A DNA stretch of 20,449 nt, from contig UQUX01000022.1 of NCBI GenBank assembly GCA_900544425.1, forward strand, positions 1-20,449, in the 5' to 3' direction. Position numbers and translations under genes: made by a program. Source of the DNA: an uncultured Collinsella sp. Lineage in GTDB: Bacteria; Actinomycetota; Coriobacteriia; Coriobacteriales; Coriobacteriaceae. Below are positions 14,076-20,449 of the stretch, one piece after another. Position 1 is the first letter of the stretch, and each line of letters starts with the position of its first letter. The notes below the pieces were generated by a model. It worked only from the letters and a program-made list of their open reading frames with translations. It was not told the origin of the DNA and made no database searches.

Positions 14076-15282
14076 AGTTGCCGTAACCTCCCCTCTCCTG
14101 GTCGCGGATGACGTGGCCGCCCTCGAGGGCGATCACGCGACGGTGCATGCTATCGACCATCTCGCGGTCGTGCGTGGCGACGATCACGGTGGTGCCGGTG
14201 CGGTTAATACGCTCAAGCAGCTTCATGATGCCCAGCGAGATCGCCGGGTCGAGGTTGCCCGTGGGCTCGTCGCAGATCAGCAGCGGCGGACGGTTGACCA
14301 TAGCACGGGCGACGGCAACGCGCTGCTGCTCGCCACCGGAAAGCTGGTCGGGCAGCGAGTCCATCTGATCGGCCAGACCGACCAGACGCAGCACCTCGGG
14401 CACCTGGCTGCGAATGACGCCCTTGGGCTTGCCGATGCACTGCAGGGCAAACGCCACGTTTTCGTAGGCGGTCTTTTGCGGCAGAAGCTTAAAGTCCTGG
14501 AACACGGCGCCAATCTGGCGGCGCAGGAACGGAACCTTACGGTTCTTGATCTTCATGAGGTCCTGACCGGCAACCAGGATGCGGCCGCTCGTCGGCTTGA
14601 CGTCGCGGTTGAGCGTCGACAGCAGCGTGGTCTTACCCGAGCCGGAGTGACCGACCAGGAAGACGAACTCGCCCGGATAGATCTCGATGTTGATGTCGTC
14701 GAGTGCAGGCTTGTTAGGCTGTGCCGGATAGATCTTGGTGACATGCTCCATAAGGATGACGGGCTCGACACCGGCCTGCTTGGCCATCTTCTTGCGGCTG
14801 GCCTGAGGATCGATGGGCGCAAACACCGACGTAAAATCGGGGTTGTTGAGCGCGTTATCGAGGCTTGCGACCTCGGCTGCCTGATCGCTCTCGACCACCG
14901 GGGCAGCAGGCTGCGTGGGGTCGGGAATAGCGGCAAAGAGACCGGACTGCGCAGGCTGAGGAGCCGGCGTCGCAGGGGCCAAGGGGTCGGGAATGCCGGC
15001 CATGGTAGGCTGCGGCGTGGCGGCACCAGCCTGAGGCTGCTCCACGCGAGCGGTCACGGCCTGAACGGGCTCAAAACCCGCCGTGCCGGAAAGCGCGACA
15101 TCGCTGGTTGGATTGTAGGCAAAGGGATCGGATGCCGGCTGTGCCTGATCTGCCGGCTGAGCGGGGGCCTGAGCAACTGGCTGGCCCTCTGAATCCGGAG
15201 TGGCGAAACGACTGCCCTGGACGCCTGCCTGCGTCTTGGGGGCATCATCGCCCGCACCGGAGGTACGGAAGTGGTTACCCAC
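14062..15282 (-). CDS. ftsE: Cell-division ATP-binding protein FtsE with a long disordered N-terminal extension
   Basis: 406 residues against the usual 220-230. The ABC domain fills about 173-400, with Walker A GHSGSGKTT (211-219), FQDF Q-loop near 261, signature LSGGEQQR (314-321), Walker B LLICDEPT (334-341) and the switch His371. The first 170 residues are rich in Pro, Ala, Gln and Asp, with two related IPDP segments (GIPDPLAPATPAP and AIPDPTQPAAPVV) and little predicted structure. The start GTG 15282 is supported by AAGGAG 5-6 nt upstream, and the extension keeps the same frame without stops, so it is probably translated. An internal start nearer the ABC domain cannot be excluded. The 3' end overlaps ftsX by 14 nt. 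Family function: ATPase driving FtsX. Stop TAA. Confidence 0.95.
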   Translation of the reverse strand: MGNHFRTSGAGDDAPKTQAGVQGSRFATPDSEGQPVAQAPAQPADQAQPASDPFAYNPTSDVALSGTAGFEPVQAVTARVEQPQAGAATPQPTMAGIPDPLAPATPAPQPAQSGLFAAIPDPTQPAAPVVESDQAAEVASLDNALNNPDFTSVFAPIDPQASRKKMAKQAGVEPVILMEHVTKIYPAQPNKPALDDINIEIYPGEFVFLVGHSGSGKTTLLSTLNRDVKPTSGRILVAGQDLMKIKNRKVPFLRRQIGAVFQDFKLLPQKTAYENVAFALQCIGKPKGVIRSQVPEVLRLVGLADQMDSLPDQLSGGEQQRVAVARAMVNRPPLLICDEPTGNLDPAISLGIMKLLERINRTGTTVIVATHDREMVDSMHRRVIALEGGHVIRDQERGGYGNYGTN

Positions 15283-15386
15283 TGGTGCTCCTTATCGTCG
15301 TGCGTTTAAACTACATGAGCGCTTTGTATTTTAGCAGCATTAGCTTTGCTGCACATAAGAAGCATGGCGTGCTTAGGGATCCCGTC

Positions 15387-15509
15387 GGCCGGGCACAGGG
15401 TTACTCTCCAAATCGTCCTCGGACATGTCGGAGCCCCCGCTGCGCGCTTCGCGCGGCAGGGGCTCCTCCGTCCTGCGGAAAGATTTGGAGAGTAACCCTG
15501 TGCCCGGCC
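15387..15509. repeat. Large palindromic element: 28-bp perfect inverted repeat with a structured core
   Basis: Arms 15387-15414 and 15482-15509 are perfectly complementary over 28 nt; the left arm begins GGCCGGGCACAGGGTTAC. The 67-nt core carries further self-complementarity: GGAGCCC (15430-15436) with GGGCTCC (15460-15466), enclosing CTGC-GCGC-TTC-GCGC-G-GCAG, then TCCG-TCCTG-CGGA (15467-15479). As RNA this would fold into one long stem with branches on top. No coding potential. It may be a miniature inverted-repeat element or a very stable 5' structure upstream of ftsE. Confidence 0.85.
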
Positions 15510-15638
15510 TGCGATAACTAAGGGGTCGCCGCGTTTATCTTGGGGTGCTGCATATACAACGCTGGAAGGGTCTGAATTGCGCTTTGTCGATATATGCCCT
15601 TTTCCCTGATGGGACCGTGCTTGAGGGGCGTCTTCATG

Positions 15639-15705
15639 AGTTGCGGTGAAATAGGGACTGTTTTACCAGTTAAAAGGTCTAATCAGTCCCTATTTCACCG
15701 CAACT
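15639..15705. repeat. 67-nt interspersed palindromic repeat, copy 2 (perfect)
   Basis: Arms 15639-15660 and 15684-15705 are perfect 22-nt inverted repeats around a 23-nt loop. The left arm equals that of the copy at 1713-1734. The loop differs in sequence from copy 1 but not in length, and contains its own TTTTA/TAAAA pairing (15661-15675). It lies downstream of the transketolase terminator hairpin. Confidence 0.9.
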
Positions 15706-15710
15706 GAAAC

Positions 15711-15737
15711 AGGGGCGCTCTCCAAGAGAGCGCCCCT
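15711..15737 (-). terminator. Hairpin terminator after the split transketolase
   Basis: AGGGGCGCTCTC (15711-15722) pairs perfectly with GAGAGCGCCCCT (15726-15737) over a 3-nt loop. On the minus strand it is followed by GTTTCAGTT, a weak U-tract. It begins 49 nt after the gene's stop. Confidence 0.7.
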
Positions 15738-15786
15738 GCCGGGTTTCCATAGTTCTGGCGAAGCAGTCCTTGAGATCCGCCTTGCC

Positions 15787-16728
15787 TTATGCCAAGAACT
15801 CCTTGGTGGTCGCCACGATGTTGGCGGCGTCCAGGCCATACTTGTGCAAGAGCTCGGCACCCGGGCCGGACTCGCCAAAGGTGTCGTTGACGCCGATCTT
15901 CTTGAGGGGCGTCGGGCACTGCTCGCACAGGACGTCGGCAACGGCGCTGCCCAGGCCACCGATTACAGAATGCTCCTCGACGGTCACGACGTGGCCGGTC
16001 TTGGTGGCGCTCTTGACGATCAGGTCGGCATCGATGGGCTTGATGGTGTGCATGTTGATGACCTCGGCGTCGATGCCCTCGGCAGCGAGCTGCTCGGCGG
16101 CCTCGAGAGCCTCGCCGACCATCAGGCCGCAGGCGATGATGGTGACGTCGGCGCCCTCGCGCATGACAATGCCCTTACCCAACTCGAAGTTGTAGGTCTC
16201 GGGGTCGTTGATAACCGGCGAGGCCAAACGGGCGAAGCGCATGTACACCGGGCCGTCGCACTCGTAGGCAGCGCGCGTCACGGCGCGGGCCTCCACGTCG
16301 TCGGCAGGAACGATCACGGTCATGCCGGGGATGACGCGCATGAGGGCAATATCCTCGCAGCACTGGTGCGTGGCGCCATCCTCGCCCACCGAGATACCGG
16401 CATGCGTGGCACCGATCTTAACGTTGAGGTGCGGGTAGCCGATGGAGTTGCGGACCTGCTCAAAGGCGCGACCGGCAGCGAACATGGCAAAGGTGCTCGC
16501 GAAGGCAACGCGGCCGGTGGTCGCGATACCGGCGGCGACGCCCATCAGGTTGCTCTCGGCAATGCCCACATCGAAGAAGCGGTCGGGGCAGGCTGCCTTG
16601 AACTTGCCGGTCTGCGTGGCGGCAGCCAGGTCGGCGTCGAGGACCACAAAGTCATCGTGCTCGTTGGCGAGCTCGACGAGGGCCTCGCCGTAGCTTACGC
16701 GCGTGGCGATTTTCTTGACGTCTGCCAT
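15787..16728 (-). CDS. Transketolase, C-terminal subunit
   Basis: 313 residues carrying the pyrimidine-binding and C-terminal domains of a two-gene transketolase, which moves two-carbon units between pentose and hexose phosphates in the cytoplasm. The catalytic glutamate of the thiamine site is E58 in DVGIAESNLMG. TSTFAMFAAGRAFEQVRN is replaced by the close variant ASTFAMFAAGRAFEQ. THAGISVGEDGATHQ at about 109-123 is diagnostic. ATG 16728 begins one base after the TAG of the N-terminal subunit (TAGGATG), so the two chains are translated in step. An in-frame start as far up as 16785 would lie inside the neighbour and is rejected. DXS-type synthases share this layout but are normally one chain. 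Confidence 0.93.
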   Translation of the reverse strand: MADVKKIATRVSYGEALVELANEHDDFVVLDADLAAATQTGKFKAACPDRFFDVGIAESNLMGVAAGIATTGRVAFASTFAMFAAGRAFEQVRNSIGYPHLNVKIGATHAGISVGEDGATHQCCEDIALMRVIPGMTVIVPADDVEARAVTRAAYECDGPVYMRFARLASPVINDPETYNFELGKGIVMREGADVTIIACGLMVGEALEAAEQLAAEGIDAEVINMHTIKPIDADLIVKSATKTGHVVTVEEHSVIGGLGSAVADVLCEQCPTPLKKIGVNDTFGESGPGAELLHKYGLDAANIVATTKEFLA

Positions 16729-16729
16729 C

Positions 16730-17560
16730 CTAGAGCTCCTCTCCGGCGGCCGTGAGCTCTGCCATGGCCTGCTCAAACTGTTCATCGTTGGGGGCCTTAC
16801 CGTGCCAACCCACCTGGTTCTCCATAAAGGAAACGCCCTTGCCCTTCATGGTCTCGGCGATAATGGCGGTCGGCTGGCCCTTGGTAGCGCGAGCCTCGGC
16901 AAAGGCGGCGCGGATCTGGTCGAAGTCGTTGCCGTCGGCGAGCTCCACCACGTGGAACTTAAAGGCACGGAACTTGTCGGCGAGCGGCATGGGGTCGTTG
17001 ACCTCCTCGACGGGACCGTCGATCTGCAGGCCGTTGTGGTCGACGATCACGCAGAGGTTATCGAGCTGCTGGTTGCCGGCAAACATGGCGGCCTCCCAGA
17101 CCTGGCCCTCCTCGCTCTCGCCATCGCCCAGCAGGGCGTACGTGCGGTAAGTATCACCCCAGTGCTTGGCGGCAACCGCCATGCCCACGGCGGCGGAGAT
17201 GCCCTGGCCCAGCGAGCCGGTGGACATATCGACGCCCGGGGTGTCGTTCATGTTGGGATGACCTTGCAGGTGGCTGCCGATATGGCGCAGCGTCTCGAGA
17301 TCCTCCTTGGGGAAGAACCCACGCTCGGCGAGCACGGCGTACAGGCCCGGAGCGCAATGGCCCTTGGAGAGCACAAAACGGTCGCGATCGGCCTTGCGGG
17401 GATCGGCCGGGTCGACGTTCATTTCCTCAAAGTACAGATAGGTCATGATGTCGGCAGCGCCGAGCGAACCGCCCGGATGGCCGGACTTGGCAGCGTGCAC
17501 GCCGGTGACGATGCCCTTCCTTACCTCGTTGGCAACCTTTTTGAGCTCTTCGTCGCTCAT
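16730..17560 (-). CDS. Transketolase, N-terminal (thiamine pyrophosphate-binding) subunit
   Basis: 276 residues. The substrate-phosphate and cofactor region opens with KSGHPGGSLG (His28), followed by LSKGHCAPGLY (His68) and HLQGHPN (His101). The thiamine pyrophosphate/metal motif GDGESEEGQVWEA starts at 145, with its closing Asn in DHNGLQ near 174. Together with the following gene it makes a complete enzyme of about 590 residues. ATG 17560 is preceded by AAAGGAAGGCACA. The 208-nt upstream gap is AT-rich and includes a candidate operator at 17717-17734. Stop TAG. Confidence 0.94.
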   Translation of the reverse strand: MSDEELKKVANEVRKGIVTGVHAAKSGHPGGSLGAADIMTYLYFEEMNVDPADPRKADRDRFVLSKGHCAPGLYAVLAERGFFPKEDLETLRHIGSHLQGHPNMNDTPGVDMSTGSLGQGISAAVGMAVAAKHWGDTYRTYALLGDGESEEGQVWEAAMFAGNQQLDNLCVIVDHNGLQIDGPVEEVNDPMPLADKFRAFKFHVVELADGNDFDQIRAAFAEARATKGQPTAIIAETMKGKGVSFMENQVGWHGKAPNDEQFEQAMAELTAAGEEL

Positions 17561-17716
17561 TGTGCCTTCCTTTCATCCTCATTAGACAAAATGCGCACGG
17601 CACGGAAAGGTAATCCCAACACAGCCGCAATGCACGTACGTCATTCATTATGCTGGAAACTGATGGCTTTACCAGAGTTTTTATCATTATTTGAACAATT
17701 GAGCAGGCAGAACCGC

Positions 17717-17734
17717 TGATGAAACGGTTTATCA
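17717..17734. promoter_or_regulatory. LacI-type operator-like near-palindrome between yitT and transketolase
   Basis: TGATGAAACGGTTTATCA is an 18-bp near-palindrome with a central CG (7 of 9 positions symmetric), the form of sites bound by LacI-family regulators. It lies 157 nt upstream of the transketolase start. AACCG/CGGTT (17711-17729) also lets it form a short hairpin. No regulator gene is adjacent. Confidence 0.3.
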
Positions 17735-17768
17735 ATGTGAACGTCTTTTGGATGGAACGCGATCGACC

Positions 17769-18659
17769 CTACGCGCTAATGTCCTTGAATCCCTCGCCGA
17801 AGGCTTCCGTAACGTCGGCAACCGTCACGATGGCATGAGGATCGCGCTCGCGCACGATCGTCTTGAGGGTATTGAGCTCTCGACGGCTCACGATGACCAT
17901 AATCACTGGCTTCTCGGCACCCGAATACATGCCAGTCGCCTTAAACTTGGTACAACCACGACCCAGGCCATACATGATATCGGCAGCGATATCAGGGAAC
18001 TTGTCCGAGATGATGAGTACCATACGGCGTTTGTTGCCACCATCGACCACGGCATCGATCACGTAGCCGCTAATGACCATCGAAAGGCCTGCATACAGTG
18101 CGTTTTCGATTGAAAAGACCGGAGCCGATAGCGCGCATACGGCAACATCGATCGCCATGACGGTCGAGCCCACCGGCAGCGAGGTGTTACGCGAGATGAT
18201 TTGGCCAATCGTGTCCGAGCCGCCGGTGTTGGCGCCGGCGCGCAACACCATGCCGTAACCGATGCCCGTAATAATGCCGCCCCACATGGCAGGGAGCATC
18301 AGGTCCGCATCCGCCAGAGGTGCTACAAACGGGGCGAACAGATCGGTAAAGAAGCCCAGCAGCACAAAGCCCGTCGCGGTCTGCACCACGTAGAACATGC
18401 CGCCCTCGCGCATAACGACCAACAACAGCAAGGCGTTCATCACGATCGTCTGAATACCAACGGGAAGCGATAGGCCGCGCGCCGCGCCGACCGCCTGGAT
18501 AATGGTGGCAAGGCCCGTAACGCCACCGGCGGCAAGACCGTTGGGAATCAAAAACAAGTCGGTCGCGATGGCGGCCAAGGCACACCCCAACATGATCTGG
18601 GGCAGGTCGTGAAAGAAGTTCATCGAAAGAATGCGCTTGATGTCCAGACGATATGCCAT
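17769..18659 (-). CDS. YitT-family membrane protein (DUF161 + DUF2179)
   Basis: 296 residues. The N-terminal two thirds is membrane-embedded with about five or six hydrophobic segments, among them LGCALAAIATDLFLIP, IVMNALLLLVVM and TGFVLLGFFTDLFAPF. The family signature region AGANTGGSDTIGQII lies near residue 140. The soluble C-terminal domain (about 205-290, RRMVLIISDKFPDIAADI, then TGMYSGAEKPVIMVIV) matches DUF2179. The role of YitT proteins is unknown. ATG 18659 has GAGGGAGGCAGC before it, which abuts the U-tract of the prfB terminator at 18672-18700, so expression depends on read-through or on a promoter upstream of the hairpin. An upstream start at 18683 would lie inside the terminator and is rejected. 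Stop TAG. Confidence 0.92.
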   Translation of the reverse strand: MAYRLDIKRILSMNFFHDLPQIMLGCALAAIATDLFLIPNGLAAGGVTGLATIIQAVGAARGLSLPVGIQTIVMNALLLLVVMREGGMFYVVQTATGFVLLGFFTDLFAPFVAPLADADLMLPAMWGGIITGIGYGMVLRAGANTGGSDTIGQIISRNTSLPVGSTVMAIDVAVCALSAPVFSIENALYAGLSMVISGYVIDAVVDGGNKRRMVLIISDKFPDIAADIMYGLGRGCTKFKATGMYSGAEKPVIMVIVSRRELNTLKTIVRERDPHAIVTVADVTEAFGEGFKDISA

Positions 18660-18671
18660 GCTGCCTCCCTC

Positions 18672-18700
18672 AAAAAAGCGCACCCAAACGGATGCGCTTT
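18672..18700 (-). terminator. Terminator after prfB, abutting the yitT ribosome binding site
   Basis: AAAGCGCA (18675-18682) pairs with TGCGCTTT (18693-18700); on the minus strand TTTTTT follows (18677-18672) and runs straight into GAGGGAGG of yitT. A second, weaker hairpin GGGTTT (18758-18763)/AAACCC (18775-18780) lies closer to prfB. Confidence 0.8.
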
Positions 18701-18824
18701 GAACTTCTTCTTGTATTCGATTCTACCGATTCGCCGGACAAAAACCACCCCTCCGCAGGGTTTATTCTGGATACAAACCCGTCCAACCGTTGGGCTTGGC
18801 ATCGGCTTGAAGCCACCCGATGTT

Positions 18825-19973
18825 TTAGACCTCCGAGCCTTCTGCATCGGCGTTGCCGGTAGCCCAGCGATGGTAGCCAATAACAAACGGGTCCAGGTCG
18901 CCATCGTCAAGGACGGCCTCGACATTGCTGGTCTCCACGCCCGTGCGTAAGTCCTTGACCATCTGGTACGGGTAGAGCACGTAGCTGCGAATCTGGTTGC
19001 CAAAACCAATCGTGGTCTTGGGTCCGCGGATCTCATCGAGCGCCTCGGCGCGCTTCTCGAGCTCAATCTCGTACAGGCGAGCCTTGAGGATCTGCATGCA
19101 CGCGGCCTTGTTCTGAATCTGGCTGCGCTCGTTTTGGCAGGTGACCACAATGCCGCTGGGAAAATGCGTCACGCGCACGGCGGAGTCGGTGGTGTTGACG
19201 CCCTGACCGCCCGGGCCGCTCGCGTGGTACACGTCCACGCGGATGTCATCGGGACTGATCTCGATGTCGATATCATCGGGTAGCACGGGGATGACCTCGA
19301 CGCCGGCAAACGTGGTCTGGCGGCGCTTCTTGTCGTCGGTGGGGCTAATGCGAACCAAGCGGTGGACGCCGGCCTCGGCGCGCAGCATGCCAAATGCGTC
19401 CTTGCCCTCGACGGTAAAGGTCGCACGGTCAATGCCGATGACCTCGGCCGCGGGACAGTCGTTGATGGTGACCTTCCAGCCGCGACGCTGGCAGTACTTC
19501 ATGTACATCTTAAAGAGCATGAAGGTCCAGTCCTGGGCCTCCAGACCACCCTGTCCAGGCTTGATGGTCACAATGGCATCGCCGTGATCGAACTCACCGG
19601 TAAACCAGCTCGAAAGCTCAAGCTCATCGATGGCACGGGCCAGGCGCTCAGCCGTGGCTGCAGCCTCCTCGCGAAGGGCGGCGGCGTCGGGGTCATCCCC
19701 CATCTCCTCGGCAAGCTCCAGCGCGGCGCGGGCATCTGAAAGCTCGCCGCGCGCGGTGTCCACGGCAGCGATATCTTCCTTGGTGCGCGCGATCTCCTCC
19801 ATGGTGGCACGGGCGGCGTCGGCGTCATCCCAAAAGCCAGGGGCAACACTTTTGGCCTCGAGCTCGAACACGCGGGTACGCTTCTCGTCCAGGTGGAGAT
19901 ACGACTCGACCTCACCGAGCCGGTCCGCAAACGCGTCCAGCTCGGCGGGCGTTACCTCTAAAGCCTCAGCCAT
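18825..19973 (-). CDS. prfB: Peptide chain release factor 2 (RF2)
   Basis: 382 residues. RF2 reads stop codons UAA and UGA and releases the finished protein. The catalytic SGPGGQGVN has GGQ at 255-257. The helical N-terminal domain opens with the typical KSVAPGFWDD near 41-50. The codon-reading tripeptide, Ser-Pro-Phe in E. coli RF2 (205-207), aligns without gaps (45 residues before GGQ in both) with Ser210-Pro211-Thr212 in RISPTDDKKRRQTTF. Thr is the third residue of the RF1 motif, so this is a hybrid. The nearby recognition threonine in RRQT is kept. The gene needs no programmed frameshift: codons 24-30 (SYLHLDE) are continuous with no in-frame UGA. ATG 19973 overlaps the secA stop by one base (TAATG), and AGGA lies about 8 nt upstream. 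Stop TAA. Confidence 0.97.
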   Translation of the reverse strand: MAEALEVTPAELDAFADRLGEVESYLHLDEKRTRVFELEAKSVAPGFWDDADAARATMEEIARTKEDIAAVDTARGELSDARAALELAEEMGDDPDAAALREEAAATAERLARAIDELELSSWFTGEFDHGDAIVTIKPGQGGLEAQDWTFMLFKMYMKYCQRRGWKVTINDCPAAEVIGIDRATFTVEGKDAFGMLRAEAGVHRLVRISPTDDKKRRQTTFAGVEVIPVLPDDIDIEISPDDIRVDVYHASGPGGQGVNTTDSAVRVTHFPSGIVVTCQNERSQIQNKAACMQILKARLYEIELEKRAEALDEIRGPKTTIGFGNQIRSYVLYPYQMVKDLRTGVETSNVEAVLDDGDLDPFVIGYHRWATGNADAEGSEV

Positions 19974-20449
19974 TAACGATTCCTGCCGTGGCAGTACTTA
20001 AACTTCTTGCCGCTACCGCAGGGGCACGGGTCGTTGCGGCCCACGTTGACGTACGGATCGTCGCTCTCGGACTTGCGATAGGTGGTCACCTTGCCACCGT
20101 TGTTGACGGCAGCCGGACCACCCTGGACAGCCGTGCGGGCCTGCACCTGCGCCTGCTTGCGCAGCACCGAGCCGCCGTTGTCACCATCGACCTCGGCAGG
20201 ACCGGAGAAGTGCGCACCCTCGAGCGCGGGCTCCTCCTTGTGCTCCACGGCACGCGGGGCAGCCTTGATCTCGATGCGCAGAACCGTACGCAGATAATCC
20301 TCGTACATGGTATCGACGAGTATCTGGAACGCGCCGTAGGCCTCGGTCTTGTACTCAACCAGCGGGTCGCGCTGGCCAAAGCCGCGCAGGCCGATGCCGG
20401 TCTTGAGGTAGTCCATCTCCTGCAGGTAATTCATCCAACGGGTATCGAT
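19973..20449 (-). CDS. secA: Preprotein translocase ATPase SecA, C-terminal part (5' end outside window)
   Basis: SecA is the motor that pushes preproteins through SecYEG. The frame is open to the window edge: the last codons read IDTRWMNYLQEMDYL and then GIGLRGFGQRDPLVEYK, the conserved helical scaffold end of SecA. So the ATG at 20434 is internal. A variable Ala/Val-rich linker of about 60 residues follows. The protein ends in the zinc-binding SEC-C tail, NDPCPCGSGKKFKYCHGRN, with the C-x-C-x8-C-H ligand pattern intact, which normally contacts SecB or ribosomes. Stop TAA shares one base with the prfB start, so the two are translationally coupled. Confidence 0.96.
   Translation of the reverse strand: MDTRWMNYLQEMDYLKTGIGLRGFGQRDPLVEYKTEAYGAFQILVDTMYEDYLRTVLRIEIKAAPRAVEHKEEPALEGAHFSGPAEVDGDNGGSVLRKQAQVQARTAVQGGPAAVNNGGKVTTYRKSESDDPYVNVGRNDPCPCGSGKKFKYCHGRNR

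Larger units (their letters stand above)
15283..15786. other. 504-nt gene-free stretch between ftsE and the transketolase genes
   Basis: No convincing gene. Going up in coordinate it holds the ftsE leader with a small hairpin GCAGC (15334-15338)/GCTGC (15348-15352), the 28-bp-armed palindrome at 15387-15509, about 130 nt of unstructured sequence, the second 67-nt palindrome at 15639-15705 and the hairpin at 15711-15737. A TAAAAT near the small hairpin could be a -10 box for ftsE, but no matching -35 was found. The density of palindromes suggests repeated insertion of small elements. Confidence 0.7.

Noticed and set aside
14113..15192. A 359-codon plus-strand frame opposite ftsE, and similar long frames at 15844-16755 and 16703-17719 opposite transketolase
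   Set aside because: Shadows of high third-position GC on the real strand; no domain, no ribosome binding site, and composition typical of antisense translation.
15594..15707. A 37-codon plus-strand frame running through the second 67-nt palindrome
   Set aside because: It encodes both arms of a palindrome, lacks a good ribosome binding site, and its stop comes just after the repeat; more likely chance.
17427..17735. A 102-codon minus-strand frame across the transketolase leader
   Set aside because: Its second half overlaps the start of the transketolase gene in another frame and its sequence shows no family features.
19880..19910. Programmed +1 frameshift site in prfB
   Set aside because: Codons around the E. 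coli frameshift position read continuously (SYLHLDE) with no in-frame TGA, so RF2 is made without frameshifting.
1..20449. CRISPR array, phage or insertion-sequence transposase
   Set aside because: The only regular tandem repeat (4138-4307) has palindromic units with no conserved spacer-repeat pattern, no cas genes are present, and no transposase or phage structural gene was found. The serine recombinase is the only mobility-type gene.

Overview
The window looks like chromosome of a GC-rich anaerobic actinobacterium of the class Coriobacteriia, most likely Collinsella or a close relative. Reasons: almost every gene has a strong AGGAGG-type ribosome binding site, RF2 lacks the autoregulatory frameshift, a stand-alone sensor-like domain of a type I associate with Coriobacteriia/Bifidobacteria is present, and several families of short palindromic repeats lie between genes. 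The species is inferred, not proven. All genes except the two at 1-698 and 3708-4118 read on the minus strand.

Layout by coordinate. 1-698: the 3' part of an Nramp Mn/Fe transporter (+), ending at a terminator shared with a convergent rubredoxin/flavin-reductase pair (850-1585). 1792-3169: smpB and a TPR protein with overlapping frames. 3264-3431: tRNA-Glu(CTC) and tRNA-Gln(CTG) with their own promoter and terminator. 3708-4307: a small gene resembling the N-terminal domain of MarR-type regulators, then three tandem 46-nt hairpins at an exact 62-bp period. 4315-4674: an ArsC/Spx-like protein. 4767-9210: a complete-looking N-acetylmuramic acid (MurNAc) salvage operon, transcribed murR-murQ-murP-like PTS-(hairpins)-mupG. 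9415-10706: a VanZ-like membrane protein and a serine recombinase. 10884-13019: RNase R. 13155-15282: ftsE-ftsX, with an unusual 170-residue disordered extension on FtsE. 15283-15786: a 0.5-kb gene-free stretch with two large palindromic elements. 15787-17560: a split transketolase. 17769-18659: a YitT-type membrane protein. 18825-20449: prfB and the 3' end of secA.

How the genes fit together. The secA-prfB / ftsE-ftsX / rnr / smpB order is a familiar bacterial housekeeping neighbourhood, opened here by accessory insertions: yitT and transketolase between prfB and ftsE, and the recombinase-VanZ-MurNAc-ArsC-tRNA block between rnr and smpB. The MurNAc genes form one pathway. The PTS permease imports and phosphorylates a MurNAc sugar, the MupG-like enzyme releases MurNAc-6-phosphate from a phosphorylated disaccharide, MurQ removes the lactyl ether to give GlcNAc-6-phosphate, and MurR senses the intermediate.

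The observation most worth following is translational. The RF2 codon-reading tripeptide is Ser-Pro-Thr instead of Ser-Pro-Phe, and 12 of the 21 stop codons read here are TAG against 2 TGA, which is unexpected for a GC-rich genome. Other leads are the repeat families, the terminator-next-to-ribosome-binding-site junctions and the FtsE extension.
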